DNA of 13,494 nt, taken from contig CAZWVT010000049.1 in NCBI GenBank assembly GCA_964636665.1, positions 1 to 13,494 on the forward strand, read 5' to 3'. The notes below the pieces were generated by a model. The model saw only the letters and a program-made list of their open reading frames with translations. It was not told the DNA's origin and searched no databases. A program made the translations under genes and the position numbers. The DNA is from JAAYLC01 sp964636665. GTDB taxonomy: Bacteria; Bacteroidota; Bacteroidia; Flavobacteriales; Flavobacteriaceae. Positions 5,079 to 12,396 of the stretch are shown here, piece by piece (the stretch's first letter is position 1; every line of letters begins with the position of its first letter).

Positions 5079-6773
5079 ATGGAAAAGGTTCACCCGCTGC
5101 TGTCAGTTCGTGATTTACGTATCGCTTTTGGTAATAAAAAAGAGAAAAACGAAATAGTCCACGGCATTTCCTTTGATTTAAATCCCGACAAAATTCTTGG
5201 AATTGTCGGAGAATCAGGTTCGGGAAAATCCATTACTTCATTGGCGATTATGGGATTGCTTCCTAAAAAAAACATGTATTTATCGGGTGATATTTTATTT
5301 GAAGAAAAAAACATTTTGGCTCTTAAAGAAAAAGAATTAAGAACCTTGCGCGGGAAAGAAATTTCGATGATTTTCCAAGAACCGATGTCGGCGCTAAACC
5401 CTTCGATGAAATGCGGAAAACAAGTTACAGAAGTGATTCAGCTTCACACAAAAAAATCATATTCCCAAGCAAAAAATGAATGTCTTGAATTATTCAAAAA
5501 AGTACAACTTCCACGTCCCGAAGGAATTTACAACAGTTATCCGCATCAGTTAAGCGGTGGTCAGATGCAGCGTATTATGATTGCAATGGCGATTGCTTGC
5601 AAGCCCAAATTACTAATCGCAGATGAACCGACGACAGCATTAGATGTAACTGTTCAAAAGGAAATTCTGCAACTCCTTAAAAATATACAGCAGGAAACCG
5701 GAATGGCGATGATATTTATTTCCCATGATTTAAATCTGGTTTCACAAGTAGCGGATGATATTCTCGTGCTATATCAAGGCGATATGATTGAAAAATCTAC
5801 TTCAAAAAACATTTTTTTTAATGCCAAAGAAGAATACACCAAAGCATTAATTGCTGCACGTCCTTCTTTAAATGTTCGTTTGGAAAAGCTGCCGACCATC
5901 GCATCGTATAAAAACAACGATTTCATTCCTAAAGAAATTACTCCTGTTGCTCGTGCAAAACGACACAAAGAAATGTATCTCCAACCGCCATTATTGGAAG
6001 TTCGGGATTTGAAGAAATATTATTTTAGCAAAATCGGTTTTTTTTCTAAAAACCATAAAGTAAAAGCTGTTGACGAAGTAAGTTTTTCAGTGTATGAAGG
6101 AGAAACTCTTGGTTTGGTCGGCGAATCCGGTTGTGGAAAATCAACATTGGGAAAAACTATTATACAATTGGAAGCTTCAACTTCCGGCAGTATTCTTTAT
6201 CGCGGTTCGGGAATTACCAGATTAAAAAAAGAGCAGATTAGGAAATTGCGAAAAGAAATCCAAATCATCTTTCAAGACCCTTATTCTTCTCTAAATCCGC
6301 GGATGACCATTGGGAAAGCCATTATGGAACCGATGGAAGTTCATAAACTCGCAAAAGACCGACGAGAAGCAAAAACCAAAACCATGGAATTGCTTGAAAA
6401 AGTAGGATTGGATAAAAGTTTTTTTGAACGTTATCCTCATGAATTGTCCGGCGGTCAGCGTCAGCGCGTAGGCATTGCCAGAACCATTGCAGTGCAGCCC
6501 AAATTGATTATCTGTGATGAATCTGTTTCCGCTTTGGATATTTCGGTGCAGGCGCAAGTTCTAAACTTATTAAATACGCTAAAAGAGGATTTCGGATTTA
6601 CTTATATATTTATTTCACACGATTTGGCGGTGGTTAAATATATGTCTGATCAATTATTGGTGATGAATCAAGGCAAAATAGAAGAGCTTGGAGATGCTGA
6701 CGAAATTTATGCTTCGCCACAATCAGAATATACAAAAAGGTTAATTGACGCCATTCCGAAAGGACTCAATTAA
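5079..6773 (+). CDS. Fused dipeptide/oligopeptide-type ABC transporter ATPase (OppD-OppF like)
   Basis: This 564-residue protein has two complete ABC nucleotide-binding domains. Domain 1: Walker A GESGSGKS (44-51), signature LSGGQ (158-162), Walker B LLIADEP (178-184), switch His216. Domain 2: Walker A GESGCGKS (348-355), Q-loop Gln399, LSGGQ (456-460), Walker B LIICDE (476-481), switch His514. Every catalytic element is intact in both halves. The first half resembles OppD/DppD, including the segment after the domain (about 245-300) typical of peptide-transporter ATPases; the second resembles OppF/DppF. Fused forms such as YejF and GsiA drive import of peptides or glutathione. No permease or binding protein is adjacent, so the substrate is unknown. 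I start at the ATG at 5079; an upstream in-frame TTG at 5031 would place the start inside the preceding terminator and adds no conserved sequence. Confidence 0.93.
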   Translation: MEKVHPLLSVRDLRIAFGNKKEKNEIVHGISFDLNPDKILGIVGESGSGKSITSLAIMGLLPKKNMYLSGDILFEEKNILALKEKELRTLRGKEISMIFQEPMSALNPSMKCGKQVTEVIQLHTKKSYSQAKNECLELFKKVQLPRPEGIYNSYPHQLSGGQMQRIMIAMAIACKPKLLIADEPTTALDVTVQKEILQLLKNIQQETGMAMIFISHDLNLVSQVADDILVLYQGDMIEKSTSKNIFFNAKEEYTKALIAARPSLNVRLEKLPTIASYKNNDFIPKEITPVARAKRHKEMYLQPPLLEVRDLKKYYFSKIGFFSKNHKVKAVDEVSFSVYEGETLGLVGESGCGKSTLGKTIIQLEASTSGSILYRGSGITRLKKEQIRKLRKEIQIIFQDPYSSLNPRMTIGKAIMEPMEVHKLAKDRREAKTKTMELLEKVGLDKSFFERYPHELSGGQRQRVGIARTIAVQPKLIICDESVSALDISVQAQVLNLLNTLKEDFGFTYIFISHDLAVVKYMSDQLLVMNQGKIEELGDADEIYASPQSEYTKRLIDAIPKGLN

Positions 6774-6780
6774 CCTTTTT
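6734..6780. terminator. Bidirectional terminator overlapping the ATPase stop codon
   Basis: AAAAAGGTTAATTGA (6734-6748) and TCAATTAACCTTTTT (6766-6780) form a perfect 15-bp inverted repeat with a 17-nt loop. It carries T5 at the 3' end on the plus strand and equally on the minus strand. It lies between the convergent ATPase and scoB genes and can stop both transcripts. The ATPase stop codon TAA (6771-6773) is inside the right arm, and the left arm lies in the last codons. Confidence 0.75.
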
Positions 6781-6803
6781 TATTAAGTTGGATTTATTAT
6801 TTC

Positions 6804-7460
6804 CTAAAATTTCATTTCCGGGACATCACCTTCAATTACCAAGTCTCCTTCAGTTGCTTTTTGGATTTCTTCAATGCTTACACCCGGTGCGCGTTCAAGA
6901 AGGTGGAATTTTTCATCTTTAATTTCCAGCACGGCAAGATCGGTTACAATTTTCTTTACACATTTGACTCCTGTTAAAGGCAGTGTACATTGTTTTAAAA
7001 GTTTTGATTCTCCCGCACGATTGGTGTGAATCATCGCCACGATAATATTTTCTGCGGAGGATACCAAATCCATTGCCCCTCCCATTCCTTTTACCATTTT
7101 CCCGGGGATTTTCCAATTTGCAATATCTCCGTTTTGTGCAACTTCCATAGCGCCTAAAATAGTAAGGTCGACATGCTGTCCGCGAATCATTCCGAAACTC
7201 ATTGCCGAATCAAAAAATGAAGCTCCGGGCAATGTGGTAATGGTTTGTTTTCCGGCATTTATCAAATCCGGATCTTCTTCTCCTTCGTAAGGAAATGGTC
7301 CCATTCCCAAAACACCGTTTTCACTTTGAAAATCGACAGCAATATCATCTCGCACAAAATTGGCGACTAAAGTTGGAATTCCAATTCCGAGATTCACGTA
7401 ATATCCGTCTTTTACTTCCCGTGCTATTCGTTGTGCTATTTGTTCTTTTGTAAGTGCCAT
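6804..7460 (-). CDS. scoB: 3-oxoacid CoA-transferase subunit B
   Basis: This 218-residue protein is the beta subunit of a two-subunit family I CoA-transferase. It has the VNLGIGIPTLVANF block (22-35) and the active-site motif SENGVLG, with the catalytic glutamate at E47 that forms the covalent glutamyl-CoA intermediate. The conserved GGAMDL block (127-132) is also present. Together with ScoA it would transfer CoA between succinyl-CoA and acetoacetate (ketone-body activation) in the cytoplasm. Closely related enzymes use butyrate/acetate (AtoDA) or 3-oxoadipate (PcaIJ). The overall sequence fits SCOT best, and no ato or pca gene is nearby. Its ATG shares one base with the scoA stop (TAATG), which implies translational coupling and equal subunit amounts. 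It ends 23 nt from the bidirectional terminator. Confidence 0.93.
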   Translation of the reverse strand: MALTKEQIAQRIAREVKDGYYVNLGIGIPTLVANFVRDDIAVDFQSENGVLGMGPFPYEGEEDPDLINAGKQTITTLPGASFFDSAMSFGMIRGQHVDLTILGAMEVAQNGDIANWKIPGKMVKGMGGAMDLVSSAENIIVAMIHTNRAGESKLLKQCTLPLTGVKCVKKIVTDLAVLEIKDEKFHLLERAPGVSIEEIQKATEGDLVIEGDVPEMKF

Positions 7461-8161
7461 TAATTTCTCTTTCTAACCGTTAATTGTTCAATTCTTTTTT
7501 CATATTTCCCACCTTGGAAAATCCGTTGTACGAAAATTCCCGGAATATGAATTTGATTGGGATCTAATTCGCCAACAGGAACTAGTTCTTCAACTTCTGC
7601 CACCGTGATTTTTGCGGCTCCGCACATACTCGGATTAAAATTTCGGGCAGTTCCTTTAAAAATCAGATTTCCTGCTTCGTCACCTTTCCAGGCTTTTACA
7701 AAAGAAAAATCTGCTTTAAAAGCTTCTTCCATTACATACATTTTTCCGTTGAATTCTCTGGTTTCTTTTCCTTCGGCTACTTCGGTTCCGTAACCGGCAG
7801 GCGTAAAAAATGCAGGAATTCCGCTGCGTGCAGATTCACATCGTTGTGCCAGTGTTCCTTGAGGAACAAGTTCAACTTCCATTTCTCCGCTTAACATTTG
7901 ACGTTCAAATTCAGCATTTTCACCTACATAAGATGAAATCATTTTTTTTATCTGGTGTTTTTTAAGCAAAAGCCCGAGTCCAAAATCATCCACTCCGGCG
8001 TTATTGGAAATACAAGTTACTTGCTGTACATTTCTGCGAACCAATTCGTTGATTATATTTTCAGGAATCCCACACAGACCGAATCCACCTAACATAAAAG
8101 TCATTCCGTCCTCAATTCCTTCACAGGCTTCCTGTACATTTGCTACTGTTTTTAGTATCAT
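7460..8161 (-). CDS. scoA: 3-oxoacid CoA-transferase subunit A
   Basis: This 233-residue protein is the alpha subunit of the same CoA-transferase. The family I signature GGFGLCGIPE is at residues 25-34, followed by IINELVRR. Further family blocks are NNAGVDDFGLG, FFTPAGYGTEVAEGKE and FVKAWKGDEAGNL. The subunit binds CoA; the catalytic Glu is on ScoB. Its length is near that of Bacillus ScoA. The start is 40 bp downstream of the penicillin-binding protein stop on the same strand. That gap holds only AT-rich sequence with a weak 7-bp hairpin (8180-8199) and no convincing promoter, so read-through from the pbp operon is possible. A near-match -7 element (TAATTTTC) within it is too poor to call. 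Confidence 0.93.
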   Translation of the reverse strand: MILKTVANVQEACEGIEDGMTFMLGGFGLCGIPENIINELVRRNVQQVTCISNNAGVDDFGLGLLLKKHQIKKMISSYVGENAEFERQMLSGEMEVELVPQGTLAQRCESARSGIPAFFTPAGYGTEVAEGKETREFNGKMYVMEEAFKADFSFVKAWKGDEAGNLIFKGTARNFNPSMCGAAKITVAEVEELVPVGELDPNQIHIPGIFVQRIFQGGKYEKRIEQLTVRKRN

Positions 8162-8201
8162 TTATTCAAATTTTGTGAAAATTATAAAAAACTATAATTA
8201 T

Positions 8202-10517
8202 TTAAAAATTAAATTCGTCCGAAAATTCCTCTTCTCTTTCAGATATGTTTTTATTCCACTTAGAACAATCGGTTTCAATGCTTACATATTCAGGTTTTGG
8301 AAAATCTTCTTTTGAAACATCCAATGTTGGGTCTGCATAACATTTTTGCATAAAAACGCCCCAGATCGGCAATGCCATTGTTGCTCCTTGACCGTAGGCC
8401 GTAGAATTAAAATGAATCGATCGTTCTTCGCCACCGACCCAAACGCCGGTTACTAAATTCGGAACCATTCCCATAAACCAGCCGTCGCTGTTATTCTGAC
8501 TTGTTCCGGTTTTTCCTGCAATCGGATTTGTAAAGTTATAAGGATAACCCGTAACGGCAGCTTTATAAACCGGCAAATTTTCTCTGCCGGTGCCGCGCAG
8601 TCTCGTTCCTGTTCCATATTGTGTGACACCTTCCAATAAACTAACTGTTACATAAGCAGCTTCGGCACTGATGACATCTCTTGTTTGCGGAATATTTTGA
8701 AATAAAACTGTTCCGTGTTTGTCTTCAATTCGCTGAATCAAGACAGGTTCGATATAAACTCCCTGATTGGCGAAAGTACTGTAAGCACCGACCATTTCAA
8801 ACACGGAAATATCGGGAGTTCCTAAAGCAATCGAAGGAAACGGAGGTATCTTTTCTGTGTCCACGCCCATTTTTCTTATCAATTCAATGACGGGTTCAGG
8901 ACCTACTCTGTCGATAAGTCTTGCTGTAATGGTATTTACGGAATTTGCCAATGCATATTTCAGCGTTACCATATCTCCATAGTTTTCACTGGAGTTCTTA
9001 GGTGTCCACGATTCAATTAAATGATGTCTTCCTTCGGGAATGGTATATAAAGTATTTGGCAGGGTATCGCAAGGAGACATATGCATCAAGTCAATTGCGG
9101 TTGCATATACGAAAGGTTTAAAAGTAGAACCGATTTGTCTTTTTCCCTGTTTGACCATATCGTACTTAAAATGCTTGTAATCAATTCCGCCAACCCACGC
9201 TTTTACTTCTCCGGTTTGTGGTGTCATCGACATCATCGAAGCTTGCAGGTATGATTTATGATAACGAATGGAATCTATCGGAGTCATTACGGTGTCGATA
9301 CTTCCGCTCCACGAAAAAACCCGCATCGGAATTTCTTTGTGGAAACTTGCGACAATCTCATCTTCATCATATCCTTTATCTCGCATTTCTCTCCAGCGAT
9401 CACTTTTACGCATCGCTGAGTTCATTATTCCATCAATTTCAGCAGCAGTGACTTTTCTGAAAGGTGCCGTTTTGTTGTTTTTATTTTGGTTTTCAAATGC
9501 CACCTGCAATTTTTTCATGTGTTCTTGAACTGCTTCTTCGGCATGTTTTTGCATTTGACTGTTGATGGATACGTAAACTTTTAAACCATCTTGATAGATA
9601 TTGTATCTCGTCCCGTCTGATTTTGGATTTTCTCGAATCCAATTTCCCATAAAATGACGCGTATATTCACGAAAATAAGTTGCAATTCCTTCGTCATGAC
9701 CTTGAGGGGTAAACTTAATGTTCAGCGGTTCACTTTTTAGAGAATCTCTTACCACTTCAGAAATGTATCCGTACTTTGCCATTTGGTTGAGTACCACATT
9801 CCGCCTGTTAATTACACCTTGCGGATTGCGTAAAGGATTGTACAGCGAGGCATTTTTAAACATTCCTACCAAGGTTGCTGATTCTGTTTCGGTAAGTTGC
9901 GAAGGTGGTTTGTCAAAATAAATATGCGCGGCAGATTCTATTCCAACCGCTTGATTGACGAAATCGTATTCATTAAAATACATAGTTATGATTTCTTCTT
10001 TGGTATATCGGCGTTCCAATCGAATGGCAATAACCCATTCTTTAACTTTCTGCATCGCCCGTTCCCATTTGTTACGGGAAACCTGTTCTGTAAAAAACAG
10101 TTTTGCCAACTGTTGAGAAATCGTACTTGCCCCTCCTCTTTTTCCCATATAAACAATGGCTCTCAAGGTTCCTTTTGCATCAATTCCCGAATGCTTGTAA
10201 TAACGGGCATCTTCGGTTGCAATTAGTGCATTTACAAGATGTTTTGGCAAAGAATCATAAGATACGGGAGTTCGGTTTTCTTTATAAAATTTTCCAATGG
10301 TTTTTCCGTCGGAGGAAATGATTTCCGTCGCTAAATTTTTCTCCGGATTTTCCATGCTGGTTTCATCGGGAAGCGCTCCGAATACGCCCCAAGCTGTCAT
10401 CAGAAAAAATAAAGCTATCAGAATAATGAATGCTCCAACAATTTTCCAAAAAGTAAAAATATGTCTTCGTTTATCCCGTTCTATTTTTCGTTTGGGGGGA
10501 AGTTTTTTCTTAGCCAT
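8202..10517 (-). CDS. mrcA: Class A penicillin-binding protein (PBP1A-type transglycosylase/transpeptidase)
   Basis: This 771-residue bifunctional enzyme polymerises and cross-links peptidoglycan in the periplasm. It has a basic cytoplasmic head (residues 1-18, many Lys/Arg), one membrane segment (about 23-44) and a GT51 glycosyltransferase domain. The GT51 motifs are ATEDARYYKHSGID (100-113, catalytic E102), GGASTISQQLAK (128-139) and RRYTKEEIITMYFNEYDF (169-186). The transpeptidase motifs are GSTFK with acyl-ester Ser464 and Lys467, SVN at 526-528, and KTGT at 669-672. All are intact, so both activities are expected. A region of about 90 residues between the two domains (about 325-415) is rich in charged residues. 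The gene lies 4 nt after gldH in the same operon. Flavobacteriales often have more than one class A PBP, so the symbol is by family only. Confidence 0.95.
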   Translation of the reverse strand: MAKKKLPPKRKIERDKRRHIFTFWKIVGAFIILIALFFLMTAWGVFGALPDETSMENPEKNLATEIISSDGKTIGKFYKENRTPVSYDSLPKHLVNALIATEDARYYKHSGIDAKGTLRAIVYMGKRGGASTISQQLAKLFFTEQVSRNKWERAMQKVKEWVIAIRLERRYTKEEIITMYFNEYDFVNQAVGIESAAHIYFDKPPSQLTETESATLVGMFKNASLYNPLRNPQGVINRRNVVLNQMAKYGYISEVVRDSLKSEPLNIKFTPQGHDEGIATYFREYTRHFMGNWIRENPKSDGTRYNIYQDGLKVYVSINSQMQKHAEEAVQEHMKKLQVAFENQNKNNKTAPFRKVTAAEIDGIMNSAMRKSDRWREMRDKGYDEDEIVASFHKEIPMRVFSWSGSIDTVMTPIDSIRYHKSYLQASMMSMTPQTGEVKAWVGGIDYKHFKYDMVKQGKRQIGSTFKPFVYATAIDLMHMSPCDTLPNTLYTIPEGRHHLIESWTPKNSSENYGDMVTLKYALANSVNTITARLIDRVGPEPVIELIRKMGVDTEKIPPFPSIALGTPDISVFEMVGAYSTFANQGVYIEPVLIQRIEDKHGTVLFQNIPQTRDVISAEAAYVTVSLLEGVTQYGTGTRLRGTGRENLPVYKAAVTGYPYNFTNPIAGKTGTSQNNSDGWFMGMVPNLVTGVWVGGEERSIHFNSTAYGQGATMALPIWGVFMQKCYADPTLDVSKEDFPKPEYVSIETDCSKWNKNISEREEEFSDEFNF

Positions 10518-10521
10518 AGAT

Positions 10522-11010
10522 TTAATGCTGGTTGTTTGTTTCTTCTATAGTAAAACCCACATCGGTAATGCCCTCAAGCTTCATAACGCCGTTTACTTCG
10601 CCTTTGTTGCGTACTGCTTGAGAAAGTTCGACTGTATATTCTCCTTCTTCCGTAAATCGGACGTTTTCTTTATACCACAATTTACTCTCTTTTACATTTC
10701 CGATTCCCTTACCCATCCAAGACCCGTCAGGATATGCCATTCTATACTCCAAGGTATCGACAATCGTCTTTCCGTGAGGAAAATTCATCTTGACCAATAA
10801 AAAAATATTATTGTAAGGATATTCATTGGTATTTCTGATGTTCAAAAACAGATTATACTGTTTGAGAGTGTCTAATTCCGGCAATCTAAATTCTATTGTT
10901 TCCTCTTTGTTCCAATAACCGTCCAATGCCTGACTTTCTGAAAAAACAATGTGATTTTCAGCGCACGAAATAAAAAAGAATACGGATAGTATGCCAAAAT
11001 ATTTAATCAT
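10522..11010 (-). CDS. gldH: Gliding motility lipoprotein GldH
   Basis: This 162-residue lipoprotein has a signal peptide with lipobox FISC (lipidated C16). The mature part matches GldH in length and layout: the early GYWNKEETIEF segment (31-41), a stretch with RNTNEYPYNNIFLLV (59-73), DTLEYRMAYPDGSWMGKG (85-102), and the final VNGVMKLEGITDVGF (139-153), which predicts a beta-sandwich. In Flavobacterium johnsoniae GldH is needed for gliding and acts with the Gld/type IX secretion machinery, but it is also kept in non-gliding relatives. The protein itself has no known enzymatic role. Its start overlaps the ricT stop by 8 bp, and pbp follows 4 nt after its stop, so the three are translated from one mRNA. 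Presence of this gene alone does not prove the organism glides. Confidence 0.88.
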   Translation of the reverse strand: MIKYFGILSVFFFISCAENHIVFSESQALDGYWNKEETIEFRLPELDTLKQYNLFLNIRNTNEYPYNNIFLLVKMNFPHGKTIVDTLEYRMAYPDGSWMGKGIGNVKESKLWYKENVRFTEEGEYTVELSQAVRNKGEVNGVMKLEGITDVGFTIEETNNQH

Positions 11011-12241
11011 CCTTTTTAGGTTTACGATACTTCTTTCTTCTTGGTTTGTTTTTATTTTTCGGTTGTCGGTTATCCGTTGTCTGCTTTCGATTGTCCGTTC
11101 TCTGTTGTCGATTATCTATTTTCGGTTTTCTTGTTTTCTTTTTTCTTTTTTTGACGGTTGTTTTATCAAATCGCGTTACACTGTCTTGTGTTGCAATGTC
11201 TAATATGGTTTCCGGTTCTTTGACAATGGCATAAATTTCAATCGATTCCGGTTTGTTTCCTGCCGCATTCATTTTGATGATTTCATTGGCAGATTCGGAT
11301 GAGACTTCATGCCAAGCAGCACTTTCATGTTCATAAGCATACCAAAGTCTATCTTTAAAAATATCTATCTTTTGACAACTTACAACTCCTTTTTTAGTCG
11401 AGAGTTTTACATCCGCATCCGGAAAAGTTTTTAGAGCTTCCAAATACGTGTCTAGTTCGTAATTTAAACAGCATTTTAATTTTCCGCACTGTCCGGCCAA
11501 TTTCTGTGGATTGAGCGACAATTGCTGATACCGCGCTGCCGAAGTGTTGACCGAACGGAAATCGGTTAACCATGTTGAACAACACAATTCACGTCCGCAA
11601 CTCCCGATTCCACCAAGTCGCGCCGCTTCTTGACGAAAACCGATTTGTTTCATTTCAATTCGAGCGTGAAAAGTACGCGCAAATTCTTTGATAAGTTCTC
11701 TAAAATCTACCCGATCGTTGGCTGTGTAATAAAAAACAATTTTAGAGCCATCACCCTGATACTCAACATCGCTTATTTTCATTTCCAATCCGAGTGCCAT
11801 GGCAATTTCGCGAGAGTGTTTTTGGATGTCGTTTTCCTTTTTTCTCAATCCTTGCCAAACGTCAATTTCTCGTTGAGACGCTTTGTGGTAAATCTTTGGC
11901 AAACCTTCAACAGGAGTGTTTATCCTTCTTTTTTTTAATTGCATCCGAACCAATTCTCCGGTTAATGTTACAACACCTACATCATAACCTGTAGAAGCTT
12001 CGGTAACTACAACATCTCCTATTTGAAGGCCTAAATTTTCCGAATTTTGAAAATATTCTTTTCTCCCGTTTTTATATCGCACTTCCACTGCCTTAAAAAA
12101 ATCTGCCTGAGAAGGCATCGACATATTCGAAAGCCAATCAAAAACCGTCAGTTTGTTGCAGCCGTCCGTTCCGCATACGCCATTGTTTTTACATCCGGGA
12201 GGCATTCCCGACTTTCCAGTTGAACAGCTATTACAGCCCAT
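11003..12241 (-). CDS. ricT: RicT/YaaT (PSP1 C-terminal domain) protein
   Basis: This 412-residue protein belongs to the PSP1/RicT family. The core (about 50-345) includes GIGSCGRELCCSTWLTDF (211-228) and AGQCGKLKCCLNYE (249-262), with cysteines 215, 220, 221, 252, 257 and 258, the family's conserved metal-cluster set. In Bacillus, RicT (YaaT) works with RicA and RicF as an Fe-S complex that helps RNase Y mature mRNAs; in Bacteroidota the partners are not established. Compared with the 275-residue Bacillus protein there are two additions. The N-terminus has five more cysteines (3, 6, 17, 23, 28). A Lys/Arg-rich tail of about 50 residues (364-410) contains three DNRQ/DNRK-like units. Its final codons overlap gldH. 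No clear promoter is seen in the 155 bp upstream. An older name for such proteins in this phylum, 'signal peptidase-like', is not supported by any peptidase motif. Confidence 0.9.
   Translation of the reverse strand: MGCNSCSTGKSGMPPGCKNNGVCGTDGCNKLTVFDWLSNMSMPSQADFFKAVEVRYKNGRKEYFQNSENLGLQIGDVVVTEASTGYDVGVVTLTGELVRMQLKKRRINTPVEGLPKIYHKASQREIDVWQGLRKKENDIQKHSREIAMALGLEMKISDVEYQGDGSKIVFYYTANDRVDFRELIKEFARTFHARIEMKQIGFRQEAARLGGIGSCGRELCCSTWLTDFRSVNTSAARYQQLSLNPQKLAGQCGKLKCCLNYELDTYLEALKTFPDADVKLSTKKGVVSCQKIDIFKDRLWYAYEHESAAWHEVSSESANEIIKMNAAGNKPESIEIYAIVKEPETILDIATQDSVTRFDKTTVKKRKKKTRKPKIDNRQQRTDNRKQTTDNRQPKNKNKPRRKKYRKPKKDD
11063..11125 (-). repeat. Three imperfect 21-bp repeats in the ricT 3' end
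   Basis: Three tandem units of 21 bp (11063-11083, 11084-11104, 11105-11125) share a pattern like TTGTCGRTTATCCGTT on the plus strand. In the ricT frame they encode seven-residue units with the core DNRQ/DNRK (residues 376, 383 and 390 onward). Base composition is visibly different from the flanking poly-Lys codons. Confidence 0.75.
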
Positions 12242-12320
12242 ATATTTTATATATTATAAACTTTACTATCTTTAAAAGTAAAGACGAAGATTAAACAAAA
12301 AAATCAAAGGTAAAGGTATC

Positions 12321-12371
12321 AATAAAAATAACTTCCGTTTCACTCCCACTTTTTTTGGAAATTAAACGGAA
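12321..12371 (-). terminator. Candidate terminator between trhO and ricT
   Basis: TTCCGTTT (12333-12340) and AAACGGAA (12364-12371) form a perfect 8-bp inverted repeat with a 23-nt loop. Read on the minus strand it is followed by GTTATTTTTATT. It starts 26 nt past the trhO stop and would separate trhO from the ricT operon. The loop is long and the T run is broken by A, so confidence is moderate. The rest of 12242-12396 is AT-rich with no clear promoter. Confidence 0.45.
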
Positions 12372-12396
12372 ATTTTTCTCGTTTTGATTTTAAGTT

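Noticed and set aside
8180..8199. AT-only hairpin (AATTATA/TATAATT) as a pbp terminator
   Set aside because: The stem is 7 bp of A-T pairs with no proper T tract after it on the minus strand; too weak to call.
10297..10800. Open frame of 167 codons on the plus strand across the pbp/gldH junction
   Set aside because: It is antisense to two confidently assigned genes, crosses their boundary, and shows no domain. It follows from codon bias on the opposite strand.
11063..11125. CRISPR array or tandem-repeat locus
   Set aside because: There are only three imperfect 21-bp units with no spacers, and they are in frame inside ricT.
11003..12241. A signal peptidase or protease role for the RicT protein
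   Set aside because: There is no Ser/Lys catalytic pair or signal peptidase box. The cysteine motifs match the RicT/PSP1 family.
12255..12287. Short inverted repeat (CTTTAC...GTAAAG) upstream of ricT as an operator
   Set aside because: It has six-base arms in very AT-rich DNA, with no promoter element nearby to give it a role.
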